A stretch of DNA of 64,000 nt from NCBI RefSeq assembly GCF_029962835.1, contig NC_080577.1, positions 7,850,501 through 7,914,500 on the forward strand. Reading direction: 5' to 3'. The translations under genes and the position numbers were made by a program. Under the pieces are notes generated by a model. That model searched no databases, was not told where the DNA came from, and saw only the letters and a program-made list of their open reading frames with translations. Shown here one piece after another: positions 12,400 through 24,321 of the stretch (position 1 is the first letter of the stretch; each line of letters opens with the position of its first letter). The stretch is from Magnolia sinica (taxonomy: Eukaryota; Streptophyta; Magnoliopsida; Magnoliales; Magnoliaceae).

Positions 12400-12740
12400 T
12401 CATCTTCAGCATAGGTGGAAGAAATTTTTTTATCTTCATTAAACTTCAACAATATTTTAATAGTCTTTAACGAACTTCACTTAACTTCAATGGAATTCAA
12501 CATAATTTGACTCACTTCAACAAACTTTGTTGCACTTCGATAAACTTTTGACAGAAATTGACATTCGTTGACAAAGTATGTGGAAGTCTACCTAAGTATG
12601 TCAATGTGTTGAAATACAACAAAATGGGTTAAAGTGTCTCAAAGTGGGTTGAAGTGCATCTAAGTCTGTTGAAATTTGTTGGAGTTTGTTAGAGCGTGTC
12701 AAAGTGCATGTAAGTCTATTCAATTAGGCTAAGGATGAAT
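12400..12740. repeat. Degenerate CTTCAAC / GTTGAAG repeat region
   Basis: The left half (12430-12570) is dense in cttcaacaa, acttcac and cttcaatgg. The right half (12600-12720) is dense in the complement: gttgaagtg, gttgaaat, gttggag. The region could therefore fold on itself imperfectly. No gene is seen. Confidence 0.5.
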
Positions 12741-12983
12741 GGCCTGGTAAAACAGTGCAATATTTATACAAATATCAAACAGATACAACCTAGTTCCATT
12801 AATATTGAAGATGAATAGTTGAAATAGGCCTAAAATGAAGATCAACTTGTTTACAATGATAGCAGCTCAGTTTTGGATTGGCCTAATGAATGCTCAGTCA
12901 TCCTAGTGAGTGTATGTTCTAAAGTTGTTGTCCATCATGTGTGGCCACTTATATATTCGTTGGCTCCTAATTTAGTTATTCAT

Positions 12984-13127
12984 CAACACCCTGATCCCTA
13001 GTGGAGAGTGAAGAAACCCTCGTTTCAACACTCAGGTGTTGGTATCGATTCCCTAGTGGGGGTGGCTAACAGTGGAGTGTGTATTGACATTGGGGTCTGT
13101 ACTAACAAGCTTACCTTTAAAAAAAAA
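12984..13127 (+). mobile_element. tRNA-derived SINE, plus orientation, perfect 10-bp TSD
   Basis: It shares cctcgtttcaacactcaggt and ccctagtgggggtggctaac with the reverse complement of 966-1181 and has a box B-like GGTATCGATTCC. It ends tactaacaagcttacctttaaaaaaaaaa. It is flanked by agttattcat at 12974-12983 and 13128-13137. The 5' head is shortened, so box A is poor. Confidence 0.75.
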
Positions 13128-13479
13128 AGTTATTCATTATAAACATCAGCCTAATTAATGCATTCATTTTCAGTATTAGTATAATTGGAATGTTTATCTT
13201 CAACATTAGCTTAATCAAATTGTTAATAATCATCATGAGTATCCTTGGACTAATGATTTTTAATCGTCATTATGAACCTCTTGGGATCCACGATGACGTG
13301 TATCTACATCCATTCATCTAATGTGGCACACCAAGATGAATGGATTCATAAAAAATTAGGTCAATTTGTGACTCATGTGAGCCATGCCATGTGAATTTAA
13401 AGTTTGTAGGTATGTTTTTTTTAGCGTTCTTTATGGTGTGGCTAACCTAAGTTTTTATTTGAAGATGAAAAGCCATATT

Positions 13480-13980
13480 CATCTGGTCGAGATGCATCAT
13501 GTAGTGTACTTAAATCATTTAGACATACTCTGGCGGACTTCAATGGACTTGGATAGTCTTTTAAGCTAGACATGCTTTAATAGGTTTTGGTAGACTTGGG
13601 TAAACTTTGACATACTTTTAACGGCTTTGGCAGATTTTAGTTGAGTTTAATATGCTTATGCATACTTTAACCAACTTAGATGAACTTTTAACAAGTACTT
13701 AGACATAGTTTAGCAGATTTTAGTAAACTTCGGTGGATTTTGGCAGGCTTTGATAGATTTTAGCAAATTTTCACTATATTGGATTTCAGTGAACTTCGGC
13801 AAAATTCATGGGCTTCAATGGACTTTGGTTTGCTAAATTCTATCAAAATTTTTTTAAAAAAACAAAACAAAACAAAAATCTTAAAGTGAGCCTAAGCTCG
13901 TTGAAGTTCACCGAAGTTTAAAAAGTTTGTCAAAGCCACCGAAGTATGCAACATCTTGTGAATTGATTTAAATGTAATAT
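13480..13980. repeat. Degenerate gacttTGG / agactttag short-period repeat
   Basis: Monomers such as ggcagattttag, ttcggtggattttggcagg and tgacatactttt recur with 10-20 bp spacing. Near 13900-13950 the complement gttgaagttcaccgaagttt appears. This is probably a continuation of the element that gave 12400-12740. No gene. Confidence 0.4.
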
Positions 13981-14682
13981 ACTAAGGGCTCTTTTGGTTG
14001 GTTGTATTTAGAATGCATTGAATTTCAAAATCCAAATACACTAGAATCCAATATATTTGAATCTTCAAGTACCGTATTTGGCATCATGTAATTGGAATGC
14101 ACTGGAATCAAAGTTTATGGTTAATAGCATGTATTCTAAAAGCATTGAAATCTTATAATATATTTGCATAAACTAAATCATCCACAATAACCACAAATAA
14201 TTGAGGTGAGCTACACTAAGGAAAACAATTTGGAGGATCTGTATTAACTTGTACACTGTTTTCAATCATGTGATCTATTTAAATTACTATTGCAGCTGAC
14301 TTTTGGGCCCCATGTCTAACACATGGTGAAGCACCTGATGGTCAGAGTGGATCCCACATAAAATTCACAGTAGGACCCACCTATGCTGTTAACCCATTTC
14401 ACCATCTAGACGGTACCACACACTTAACTTGGGTCTGCTTTTATCTTCTATTGCTGGAATGAAGCTAGAGAGATGGTGGTGAAGTTGCCGTTACCTTTTT
14501 ATATTTTCAGGTCTCCAACGGTTGTAAATGAAGCAGTTACAGACCATTCATCAGAAATCATTACTTTGAGGTGTGATTTCAAACCACAGCTAGCAGCTTC
14601 CGAGGAGTTGGAATATCAAATCCTCCCTTCTCGTTTTGCTGACAAATGGATGCCCCCCACATGTCTCTAGCCACGGACGGAC

Positions 14683-14975
14683 AGATCCGGGGGGCCTACA
14701 GTGATGTACCTGCTTATCCACGTAGTTTATCCCTTTTCTCATATTATTTTAAGGTGCAAGCTTAAAATGAAGTACATCGCGGCGTTAAATTACCTTACCA
14801 AATAATAAGCTTGGGTTACATTAAATATAAATTGTAATATATGCAAGAGCTATATATGGTCTGGTTCACTTTAGCATTAGATCTGCCTTATTTTTGTTCT
14901 CATACCTTAAAATGATCTAAAAAGGAAATAGACGGTGTAGATAAACAGATACATAAGGGTGGCCCCCTATAGGTA
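14683..14975. mobile_element. Internally deleted GGCCCAC-core MITE
   Basis: The left arm (ggggggcctacagtgatgtacctgc, 14690 onward) and the right arm (cagatacataagggtggccccc, about 14946-14967) are inverted, but the middle is shorter than in full copies. Confidence 0.55.
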
Positions 14976-15120
14976 TGATAGTTCAGAGACTGGCAGAGAT
15001 GGGATGCAATCAGCGTCCCACGAGTTGCCTTTTGAATTTCAAAGGCACTCAAATTTACGTTGACAAACCGGCTGTAAACATAATAACTCCATATATAATA
15101 TATAATAAGGTTTTTAATGA

Positions 15121-15435
15121 TCGGCATCTCCATCCCAGCCGTTCCTTGTAGGGTGGCCTACCTCAATTTTGAAATGGCCTGATTTTTTGGTGCAAAGAAG
15201 AAAATTAAGGAACATACATGATGGCCAACTGGATATCATTAAGACATCATGGCGGGCCCCACGTATCCGTATGAATGTTAGGCTTAAAGATGGGGATCCC
15301 CATCCCGACCGAACCTTGTGTGGTGGCCCACCGAAATTTTGGACCGGCCTGATTTTCGAGCACTCAGAAGAAGATTAGGACGCTCATGATGCACATATTG
15401 AATATCATTAAAAATCATGGTGGGCCCCACAGGTA
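15121..15435. repeat. 170-bp tandem duplication with GGCCCAC ends
   Basis: catcccagcc..ccttgtagggtggcc at 15131 recurs as catcccgacc..ccttgtgtggtggcc at 15301. Both units continue through a ttttg.a..ggcctgatttt block, an agaagaaaattaag-type block, gatatcatta and atcatggcgggccccac. Each unit looks like a very short foldback MITE, so this may be two adjacent insertions or a duplication. Confidence 0.7.
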
Positions 15436-15629
15436 GGATTTCACCCTTAGCTTAGTTGCGAGTTACCGGGACAAAAATGCCCCTGTTTGTACATACAAAG
15501 CTTTGTATTGGATCCAACATCAAAGAAATACTGCTTCCGCTAATACAGGTACGATCACGTGTATGATTTGTATCGGACCTGAGCGTCTTGATTTTGTATT
15601 TGGCAAGATCCATGTGCGCTCGCTGCCAC

Positions 15630-16161
15630 GGAAACGGATTGGCTACTCCCCCTGCCACCAGCCCCGTGGCTGATGGTCGGTTCTCTGTGGGCCCAACCAT
15701 GATGCATGCGTTTCATCCATTCCATTCATCCATTTTTACAAATCATTTTAGGACTGTATAAGAAAACGAGAGGGATATAAATCTCATGTGGACCACACCA
15801 CAGGAAAACAATAGTGATTGGATATCCACCATTAATATCCTCCTGAGGCCCACTGTACTGTTTATTTGACATCCAATCCGTTGATTATGTCATACAGACC
15901 CAGATGAAGGGAAAAAACAAAGATCATCTTGATCCAAAACTTTTATGGCCCTCAAAAAGTTTTTAATGGTCGATGTTTATTCAACACTGTTTCCTGTAAT
16001 GTGGTCCACTTGAGATTTTCATATACTTCATTTTGAACATCATAAAATGATATATAAAAACAGATGAACGGCATGGATGAAACATATACATAATGGTGGG
16101 GCCCACAGAGCACCGACCATCAGCCATTGGCTGGTGGCAGGGGGAGTAGCCAATCCGTTCC
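15630..16161. mobile_element. Foldback MITE with perfect 9-bp TSD
   Basis: It starts GGAAACGGATTGGCTACTCC and ends with the inverse GGAGTAGCCAATCCGTTCC. The inverted repeat continues through ccctgccaccagcc...gatggtcgg and the gtgggccc core. It is flanked by cgctgccac at 15621-15629 and 16162-16170. A 9-bp duplication is the Mutator-superfamily signature. It has no coding capacity and is 532 bp long. Confidence 0.88.
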
Positions 16162-16170
16162 CGCTGCCAC

Positions 16171-17539
16171 CATAGAGTTGCCTGTCCGGCTGTCCGTCAG
16201 TTTTTTAGTCGGAGTCCTATCTTCTAGTCCGCAGGCTAGTGACTGCGTTAGCAGTCCGCCGCTAGTTGAGATCGGGAGCGTTAAAGAGGCGCGTCCCATC
16301 ACGAACTGTCCACGTCTTACCATGGGTTGCAAAAAATGATCCTAGCCGTTCGATACGTTTGCAGATAAAATCGTTTAAGGGTTTTACTAATGGTTAGGAT
16401 CATTTTAAGGAAAAGGATCCATACAGGGCTCCACAGCACCGATCAGTCGTCCAACTGCCGGATTACGATTTCACTTAAATGGTCCCGCGGACTACCTACT
16501 TTTTACCATTTTAAGCGCGCCCTATCGAGTTTTGATTCAGCAAATGTCCCATTTTCGTCCATTATTACATTAATACCCCCATATGTTTAGGAGATTTTCA
16601 AACGACCTGGGCGTATGGTGACATGGTGCGCAAATTATGCCGATCCGAACTGTGCAGTCTGAGTGGTCTGTATCATTTGATGAGGACTGTTCATCCGTCC
16701 AAGCCACTGTCCTCTTGCTGGTATTCATAAATCAGGCTAATCCAATGATCATAACCGTCTATTTCTTGTCCTTTTTCTGCATAACTGTCTATAGTATCAG
16801 ATGGTTAGCAGCATATGACCGAAATGGTTCCTTACAACATAAGTAAACCAAGGTGAGCTCCACTCAGTGAACGATTGAAATTGAGGATTGGACTTACTTT
16901 TTGTAGACAATCCTGCTCACTCATTTTGCATGTTTTTGGTTAGGATTATGAATTATGATCTTTTGTAGGTTGGGTGGAAGTACAGCTGGATCGAATGGAT
17001 GGTAAGGGTAAAAAAGTAAAAAGACCAATGGGATCATTTTAACGGCTTGATCGGTGCTTTTACCATGAATAGCCCACTGTAGAGTCCGTTGGACTGCAGT
17101 TCACAAAGCGATGGCCCAGATAGCTTATGCATATGGCCGTCTGCAAAGTGAATACTGAAAATAGGGGAGTCAGTAAATACTCTGGCAGATGTCATGGTTG
17201 ATACGCAGGCACCCATAAATTGTACTAGTGCCATGCATCAAGTTGAATTAGTACATCCAAATTGCAGCTGTTACGTACATCATCCCATAATTAATCAGAT
17301 TGGTTAATTATCGTAGCCTCCATCAGTGGACATGTAGTTGTTGAAACCGGACCATCAGCTTTTATGAACATGGAAATGTTTATGCACAGATAGTTACAAC
17401 CATTGATAACGTAGTTGCAATCTTCAAAGCCAGGTCCTACTTTGAAATCATAAGCAATATAAGGCTGGATCTATAAGATGGATGGTTTAAGATGATTATT
17501 GGACTTGTTTCCTTTATTTGATTAATCACAGCTCATGAA
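16171..17539. other. Intergenic, nothing recognised
   Basis: This stretch has near-average base composition and no repeat boundaries that I can see. Open frames of about 65-70 codons (for example near 16390-16590 and 16637-16846) lack recognisable motifs and are judged spurious. Confidence 0.4.
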
Positions 17540-19985
17540 TGCTAGGAGATCAGCGCCCATGCTAGTTTTAATTTTGTAACGGGGTTGATCGGACTTAATT
17601 TGGATTGATGATGCAATAGACTTGGAGTCGCCACTAGCCACCCAACTAAAAATTCTGTAGTCGAGTAGAACCTGCAGAACATGTAAAGCTAGAGAATCCG
17701 AAGACTCTATTATTTAAAATTAACTCATGATCTGCAATTTTAGATATTTTTAATAAGGGACTTTGGTTATAAAGAAGGAAGGTGTTAAGCACCCTATCTG
17801 GCTGTATAGATGTACAGTATCTACTTTGTGTGATAAAATAGTCTTAAGGGATAGGATGATGAGATTGAAATAGCATTAGGCAAACTCAGATTTTTGATGT
17901 GGTGAGAGCCGGAATTCCGACAAGTCGTAGGGCATATCTCCGAGGAATGTCGAGAAGAGCTTTGAATAAATATGGTAATGATGAATGTTATTGAAAATGG
18001 ACTAGGCTACAATGAGTTTCTAATGTGACAGGATCCGAAATTTTGATAAGTTACAGAGTATAAATTCAATATAGATCTAAAGAAACAGGGGAGTTGAGAA
18101 GGGAAATAATGATAGGATGAATGCTAGTGGCGATAATATGATATTTGGCTTGCATTTGGAGTAGCTAGGATATTGGATGCACTATGGTTAAGAGTGATTG
18201 ACCCGAGTGAGATTATAAGCGTTGAGGATGGCTTGGAGGAGGCTGGGGGAGGTTAAAAGATGAGACTTAAAAACTCAAGGGTTCCCTCTCACTCTTACTC
18301 TCTTATTTTCTTTCACTCTTACTCTCCTCTCAGTGTTGGTGTATTTCTTAGGTCTTAATTGTGAAATGAAGAGAGGTGGAGGCTATTTATAGCCTTTTGG
18401 GATGACATTTTGATAATTCTAGGTAGGGCTGTTCACGAGTCAAGCTAGCTCGAAAAGCCTACTCGACTCGGCTCGAGTCAGCTCGGATTGACTCGGCTTG
18501 AATGGCCAATTCGAGCCGAGCCAAGCTAAGTATTTGAAACTCGAGTTGAGTTCAAGCCAAGTTCGACCAGGGGGCATTTCAACTCGACTCGACTCGAACT
18601 CGACTTGACTCGAAGCTCGAACTCGAGCTCGACTCGGCTTAATTAATAAATATATTAAATATATTATATTATATATATATATATATAAAAGTTTTAAGTT
18701 TAAAATTAAAAAAATAAATAAATAAATAAAAAACGAACCCTAGAATCTCTACCCGACTGCACGCACCCCCTTCCCTTTCCCTTTCTTCTCTTTCTCTGCC
18801 CATTGCCAGCCGCACACCCACCCCGACCACCACCACCACTTTTCATTTCAGCTCCAGTAGTATAATTTCAATCTCTCGAGATCTACTTCTTAGGTGAGAA
18901 ACCCAAGAAATTCGAGATGAGTTCTTCTTAGATTTGTTAGAGCCTCAAGGAAATCCAATGATCTGATTGACTAGAGCTCTTTACTTGGATTTCTGATCTG
19001 TGTTCTACTCTGTTTCTTTTCTAGTACTTGGATTTCTGCTGGTGGAAGAAGATCAAGAACAGATCGATTCTTACAAGTTTCCTTATCCAATTCGAAGCTT
19101 TGTTTGGTTTTTTTCATCGAGTTTTGCTTTGATTCTCTTAAGATTTTTGAATTTTTCATCAATGGAGGAGGATTAAGAACAGAATCCATTACTCTCTCAC
19201 CCAACAAGCTCGAGCTCGACTCGAGGTAAACTCGACTTGACTCGAATCACTAGCTCAACTTGAACTCAACTCGACAGCTTTAGTAAACAAGCCAAGCTTC
19301 AATGTTGAGCTCGAGGCCAAGCTCGAGCTTGAGCTCGAACTCGAGTACATCATGGACAAGCCAAGCCAAGCTTGGCCCACCTCGACTCGCCTCGGCTCGA
19401 TGCCCACCTCTAATTCTAGGGTTTATGAATGGTAAATACTGACATGACAGCTTGTAATTAACTGAGGGGAGAGTAATGCCACGTGACACTTTCTTATTGG
19501 TTTTTAAGCTTTGGTAAGATGGCAAATAGGGTGAAAACTTGGGGGTAATTCTGTAGAAGAGTTGACTTTTGGAGGGGAGATAGCTGTGTGTTCAGAGGAT
19601 ACACCCGTCGAGAGAGGGCGGTAATCCGATTACCGTCAGCCGTAGTCACACTATCACTCAGATATGGTTTTTCTTGTGATTTGGGTAAGTGGGCCTATTT
19701 CAGGCCTTGAGATTGACTTGAAGTCTGTTTTTTGATATTTGGCTTAAAATAGCTCGAAACTGGCTTGGAAATAGCTTGGAGATGGTTCAAGAAAGAGATC
19801 GACTTTTGGGCACGCTCTGGCTTGGATGATGGCTCGAGTTAGGGTTAATGGTAATGTAATGGCTCAGGTTCAACTAGGGTTTGGATTAGATTTGGAAAAT
19901 GAATGCAGTTAAGGTTTAGGTTCAGTTCCTAAGGGTCATTCATGCCTTATCAAGTTGCTAACCTGGGTGGGGTGTTTACACAGCT
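17540..19985. mobile_element. Non-autonomous LTR-type relic, copy 2, split by a hAT-like insertion
   Basis: It is collinear with 1740-3290 (see that entry) and better preserved. After the leader ttggagtcgccactagccac it has ggaaggtgttaagcacccta (17788), a block typical of large non-autonomous plant LTR elements. It then has the pyrimidine tract (18290-18340) and the closing tatcaagttgctaacc near 19950. It is interrupted at 18424-19412. No protein domain remains. Confidence 0.5.
18424..19412. mobile_element. hAT-like non-autonomous element, perfect 8-bp TSD
   Basis: It starts TAGGGCTGTTCACGAG and ends ...GATGCCCACCTCTA, whose complement is TAGAGGTGGGCATCGAG. These are hAT-style terminal inverted repeats. 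It is flanked by attctagg at 18416-18423 and 19413-19420. Subterminal regions are dense in ctcgactcgagct-type motifs on both sides. The central 18690-19200 differs in composition and contains no convincing gene. Confidence 0.88.
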
Positions 19986-20560
19986 ATATATATTTTCATG
20001 CTATTGATCAGATATACTTATAATAATTTGATTAATACGACTTTTGTACCATGTCTTGTCTATAGTTGTGTGAATTAATGGACAGTCCAAATTAACTACG
20101 GGAGGCCCCACTCATCCGTCAAAAGTTTTGTAGACTATAGCTAACAACCTTATGAAATATGGGGGCATTAGCCTATCTAATGTGGGTCGGCTCCGTCCAG
20201 CTCTATGCCTCTGTGGTGGGTAGGCTGCATTTTGTCATAGGTTTAGATTGCCCATGAGATGGAGGTGAGGACGTGTGTTAAAAAAATAGTTTTGGGCAAT
20301 ATAATTGACGTAGAACATGTCATATATATATATTCGTAACATAGTTTGGGCCAAAAAAAGGTGAATCGTAAACTGACTATAACTTTTGATACGCGTATTG
20401 TTACTAAACATAGAACCTATCAATCTTTACTGAAACAGGTCATCAGATGTGAGCTGACCCACATAGTGGGTTGCGTCCGTCTGTTTCATCAAAAAAGGTG
20501 CACTTTTAGCTCAAAAAAGAAAATTTTAGAAAAAAATTACTATTTTTAATAATTTCAAAA

Positions 20561-20564
<4 letters not shown>

Positions 20565-20612
<48 letters not shown>
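20565..20612. repeat. (TA)n microsatellite
   Basis: About 23 TA units inside AT-rich intergenic DNA. Nothing else is recognised between 19986 and 21340. Confidence 0.95.
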
Positions 20613-20616
<4 letters not shown>

Positions 20617-21350
20617 TTTTAAAGTTTTAGAATTAGGCTTTATAAGAGTTTTAGTAGAATTAAGATTTTTATTAGAATTAAAAATTTGCTATTTTTGATA
20701 ATTACGGATTGCAAATTTTTTTATTTTTTATATTAATGATGTGAGGTACATGTATATTTGACAATCATCAATCAAATTATAAATTTAATAGAATTTATTT
20801 TCTAGTTTCCTTGCTTTTTCTCATCGAGTCTAGAGAAGCTCCGTATATTTGGATTAGTTATCCTTGAGGAAGATAGTGATCGATCTTATCACATTCCTCC
20901 CTACATCAATAATCTATTTATTCGGCGGCTGCGTCTATATAAATGGTCTTATTTCTCCTAATACGCGATATTACCCAGTGAGTTCTCAAATCCAATGGAT
21001 CTGGATCTGGGTATTAAGAGCCAGACTAAAACGTGAAGGGCCCACCCCGTGCAGGACCCGAACTGGTTAGCCTGGGTGCTAGTACTATACGAACCCACCC
21101 GGACCCTACAGGTTAACAGCCACGAGCTGATCCATTGTCAGCGTTAAATCAGTGTCAGATTTGGCATATAATACACCTGTACTGGCCCCACCAATTAAAT
21201 TGTATGATAGGTGTCAACTATAAAGCCGTGCCACAATATCAAAGTTTTTATATTTGTAAAAAACATTTTTAAAATAGGAAGGGACAGCCGGCTCAGCAGT
21301 CCGCATCTTGCACACAGAATCCACGCGCCACGTATGAGAGCCGAATCCGG

Positions 21351-22113
21351 GATAAAGTGCAAGTATTCGTCGTGATCACTCAATTCCTACAGCGTAGATC
21401 CCGTGTCCACGAAGGAAAATATCAAAAAGAGGTCTTTTTCTTTTTATTTTTATTTCTTTATTCACCATCATGGGAGGCGGATTGGCTGCTGGTGTACCTC
21501 ACACCAGGAATATTGCTGCTGTTTCCGTGGGTCTGATAATGATGTATGTGTTATATCCAAACCGTTTATCCATTTGGTGAGCTGGTCTTAAGGCTTGAGA
21601 TTAAAAATAAGAGAAATCTAGCTATTATGTGGACCACACTACAAAAAAAAGTAGGGGATTGAACATCTATCATTGAAACCCTTTTTGGGTTAACAGAAGT
21701 TTTGATCAATATAAAATTTATTTTTTCTCATCATTCAGGTTTATATGACCTTACGAATGGATTGGATAGAAAATAAACGTTATGGTGGACCCTATGACTT
21801 GTTTAACGGTGAAAATCATTATCTCCACTGCTATTTGTAGGGCAGCCTAAATGAACTTCAGATGTGATTATTTTTTGACCAATGTTTTGAAATAATTTCT
21901 AAATATAGATGGACAGTATAGATATATTAAATATATCACTGTAAGGCTCATGAAACTTTGATGTCCTTTGAGCCATTTGTACAACCTGAAACTCGAGCAG
22001 CATCAGTGCTCGCCTTCGCACGACCCACTTCCACCATCATGCGCGCGGTACGGATCTCTGCATTACACTACGCGGTTTTTAAATAGGACGAGTGAGGCCC
22101 ACAAATCTGAGAA
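21351..22113. repeat. Local duplication, copy 1 (interrupted by a MITE)
   Basis: gggataaagtgcaagtattc...ttattcaccatcatg (21351-21472) and, after a MITE, ccatcatgcgcgcggta...ggcccacaaatctga (22033-22113) together match 23058-23250. Copy 2 is continuous where copy 1 is split, so the insertion came after the duplication. Confidence 0.78.
21473..22032. mobile_element. Foldback MITE with 9-bp TSD and an empty site nearby
   Basis: It is flanked by accatcatg at 21464-21472 and 22033-22041. The duplicated locus carries a single accatcgtg (23168-23176) with no insertion. The left end is GGAGGCGGATTGGCTGCTGG; the right end ccacttcc is diverged. The interior follows the GGCCCAC-core family. Confidence 0.82.
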
Positions 22114-23057
22114 GTGGATTGGCTGGTGTACAACGCACCAGGTATACAGCTGCAGTTGGTATGCGTCGTGCCAGGACAGTACTGACGCTCCTCGAGATCT
22201 AAGTTGTGCGAAGGGGAGATAGTAATTTTCACCGTTTAAAAGTTTATAGGGCCCATCATAATGTTTATTCTCTATCCAATCTATTCATAAGCTCACAAAG
22301 ACATAAATTAAGAGGAAAAACAAAATTCAGATTAATCCAAAACTTACGTGATCTCAAAAAGGGTTTTAATGGTAGATGTTCAATGTCTCACTGCTTTTTA
22401 CAGTGTGGTCCACTTGGTAGTTAAATCTATCTTATTTTTCTTCTCGAACTTCAAGATGAGCTCACCAAATGAATTGACGGTCTGGATATAACACATACCT
22501 CGTAATCAGAACCACATAACTTGCTGACGTTGATACAGCAGTTATATAGCGATTCGGAATTTCGGATTGCGTAATGAGGTATTCGGTAAGCTCTTATCGT
22601 ACCGAGTAAATTCCGTTGGGCCCACTGTGAATGTATATGATCCATCCGCCATCCATCTGTTTTACCACTGGTTGATCCCAAAATTTAATCATACCCAAAG
22701 ACCGAATGGACCATACCATAGGAAACCATTGGAATAATTTCCACCATTGAAGCCTTTTTAGGCCCTACAATGATGTTTATTTCTCATCAAACCTGTTCAT
22801 ATGGTCACATAGACATGGATGAAGGGAAAAAAACAAATACAAGCTTGATCCAACACTTCCGTGGCATTCAGGAAATTTTCAACGGTAGATATTCAATTCA
22901 CACTGTTTCCTGTGGTGTGGTCCACTTGAGCTTTATAGGATAAAATACATAAATCTCGTGGATTCCACGGGATTTAATCAGTAAGCTTAGGGTAGTGAGT
23001 TACTCAGTACACTGTCAGCTTCCGTTATATGGCTGGTGCGAGGTACAATATCCACTT
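22114..23057. mobile_element. MITE carrying a nested MITE
   Basis: The left end near aagtggattggctggtgtac and the right end ggctggtgcgaggtacaatatccacttcc are inverted to each other. The left quarter of the arm is reduced. A second element sits inside at 22550-23023. It lies exactly between the two local duplication copies. Confidence 0.65.
22550..23023. mobile_element. Nested MITE, 8/9-bp TSD
   Basis: It is flanked by gttatatag (22541-22549) and gttatatgg (23024-23032). The terminal region ggattgcgtaatgaggtatt... and its inverse ...tagtgagttactcagtacac match the end type seen at the right edge of the window (63866 onward). It has the usual gggcccac core. Confidence 0.7.
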
Positions 23058-23250
23058 CCGGGATAAAGTGTAAGTATTCGTCCTGATCACTCAATTCCTA
23101 CCGCGTAGATCCCGTTTCCACGAAGAATAATATCAAAAGAGGACTTATTTTTTATATTTCTTTATTCACCATCGTGATACGCGGTATGGGTCTTCGCATG
23201 GTACTACGCGGGTTTTTAAATCTGATGCGGGAGGCCCACAAATCTGACAA
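23058..23250. repeat. Local duplication, copy 2 (uninterrupted)
   Basis: This is the second copy of the segment at 21351-22113. It preserves the pre-insertion sequence at the MITE target (ttattcaccatcgtgatacgcgg). Confidence 0.75.
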
Positions 23251-23599
23251 GTGAGGCCCATGTTTCCATAATCCGGATTATTGTACAGGCGCATGCAAGA
23301 GGACGTCGGTCATATTCCGTTAAAATCTACCTTATTCAAAAACCCAACTCACCGTGGTTTAGATTTGAGACACATTTCATTTGAATTAGACCTAGATACG
23401 AGACATATGCAAGTGATGTATGAATGGCATCCCATCCATCATATGCTTAAGCGGATCTTACTCGATCCAAAACTAGGTGGGTCACATTGAACAAGATTGA
23501 AGGGTAAGTCACGGCTTTGATTTTCACTAGGGCCAACACGAGTTGCAAAACATCCTGATTTTGGGCGTGACCTTCATCCACCCCAGATGAACGGACTGA

Positions 23600-23942
23600 A
23601 TGGTCCGGATTGCAGATACACTGTACAGTAGCCCCCTTTTATATTCAAAGGTACGCGTCATTCTCAACTTTCTTTTTTTCTCCATGTGGTGTGGTCCATC
23701 TGAGTTTTCGATCAGGCTGATTTATTTCCAGGCAAAGTAACCCGAAGTGACTCATCTGATTAACCATTGAGATGTCATGGATACATCAAGTAGGCCCCAC
23801 TTCTGTCTGATATCAGAAGCGACGTTGTGCTAACCATTTCCGTGAGGGTCATTTTCGGAATTAGAGCATGGCGTATGAATGATATGTCCTCCGCCCCGCA
23901 TTAGCTGCTCCCCCAGCGTTCTCTCCCAAGAAGAGAAAAAAA
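23600..23942 (+). promoter_or_regulatory. Putative promoter and 5' UTR of the NCL exchanger
   Basis: A TATA-like ttttatattc lies at about 23637-23646, some 300 bp before the start codon. No transcript evidence is available. If transcription starts there, two short upstream reading frames precede the main one: 23868-23882 (5 codons with stop) and 23875-23904 (10 codons with stop). Both could dampen translation. Confidence 0.3.
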
Positions 23943-24321
23943 ATGGCAAGAGCTACGTTTCCCCTACTCCTCCTCCTATTACTATCCGTACAAGGCCAGA
24001 GCCGTCTGATCACGGACCACTCCTCTCCAGATCTGATATCGGACGGCATCCGTCATGTCGGCCAACACTCTCTTCTACTCCTCGAGCGCCTGTCCTCCAA
24101 TTCCTCCGAGGCCTGTGAGCAGACGTATGGATTCCTCCCCTGCACGACCACCGTTTTGGGTAACCTCTTCCTGGTGCTGGTGTACGGTTGCCTCATGTTC
24201 CTCGCCGCAAAGTTCCTCTCTACCGGCAGCGAGCTCCTCCTCGAGCTACTCGGCCCCGGCATCATTGGCGGACTCTTCCTTCCCATCCTCGGCGCGCTTC
24301 CAGATGCACTTCTCATCCTCG
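23943..24321 (+). CDS. NCL: NCL exon 1 (residues 1-126)
   Basis: The start ATG is preceded by an A-run (good plant context) and encodes a leucine-rich signal-like N terminus. It is followed by an extracytosolic stretch with paired cysteines (C58 and C67) and the first transmembrane helices up to GALPDALLIL. The donor is G|GTGAGT at 24322. Confidence 0.92.

Noticed and set aside
18971..19207. 78-codon minus-strand frame inside the hAT-like element
   Set aside because: It has no transposase or known motif; it may be part of captured non-coding sequence, but a gene is not supported.
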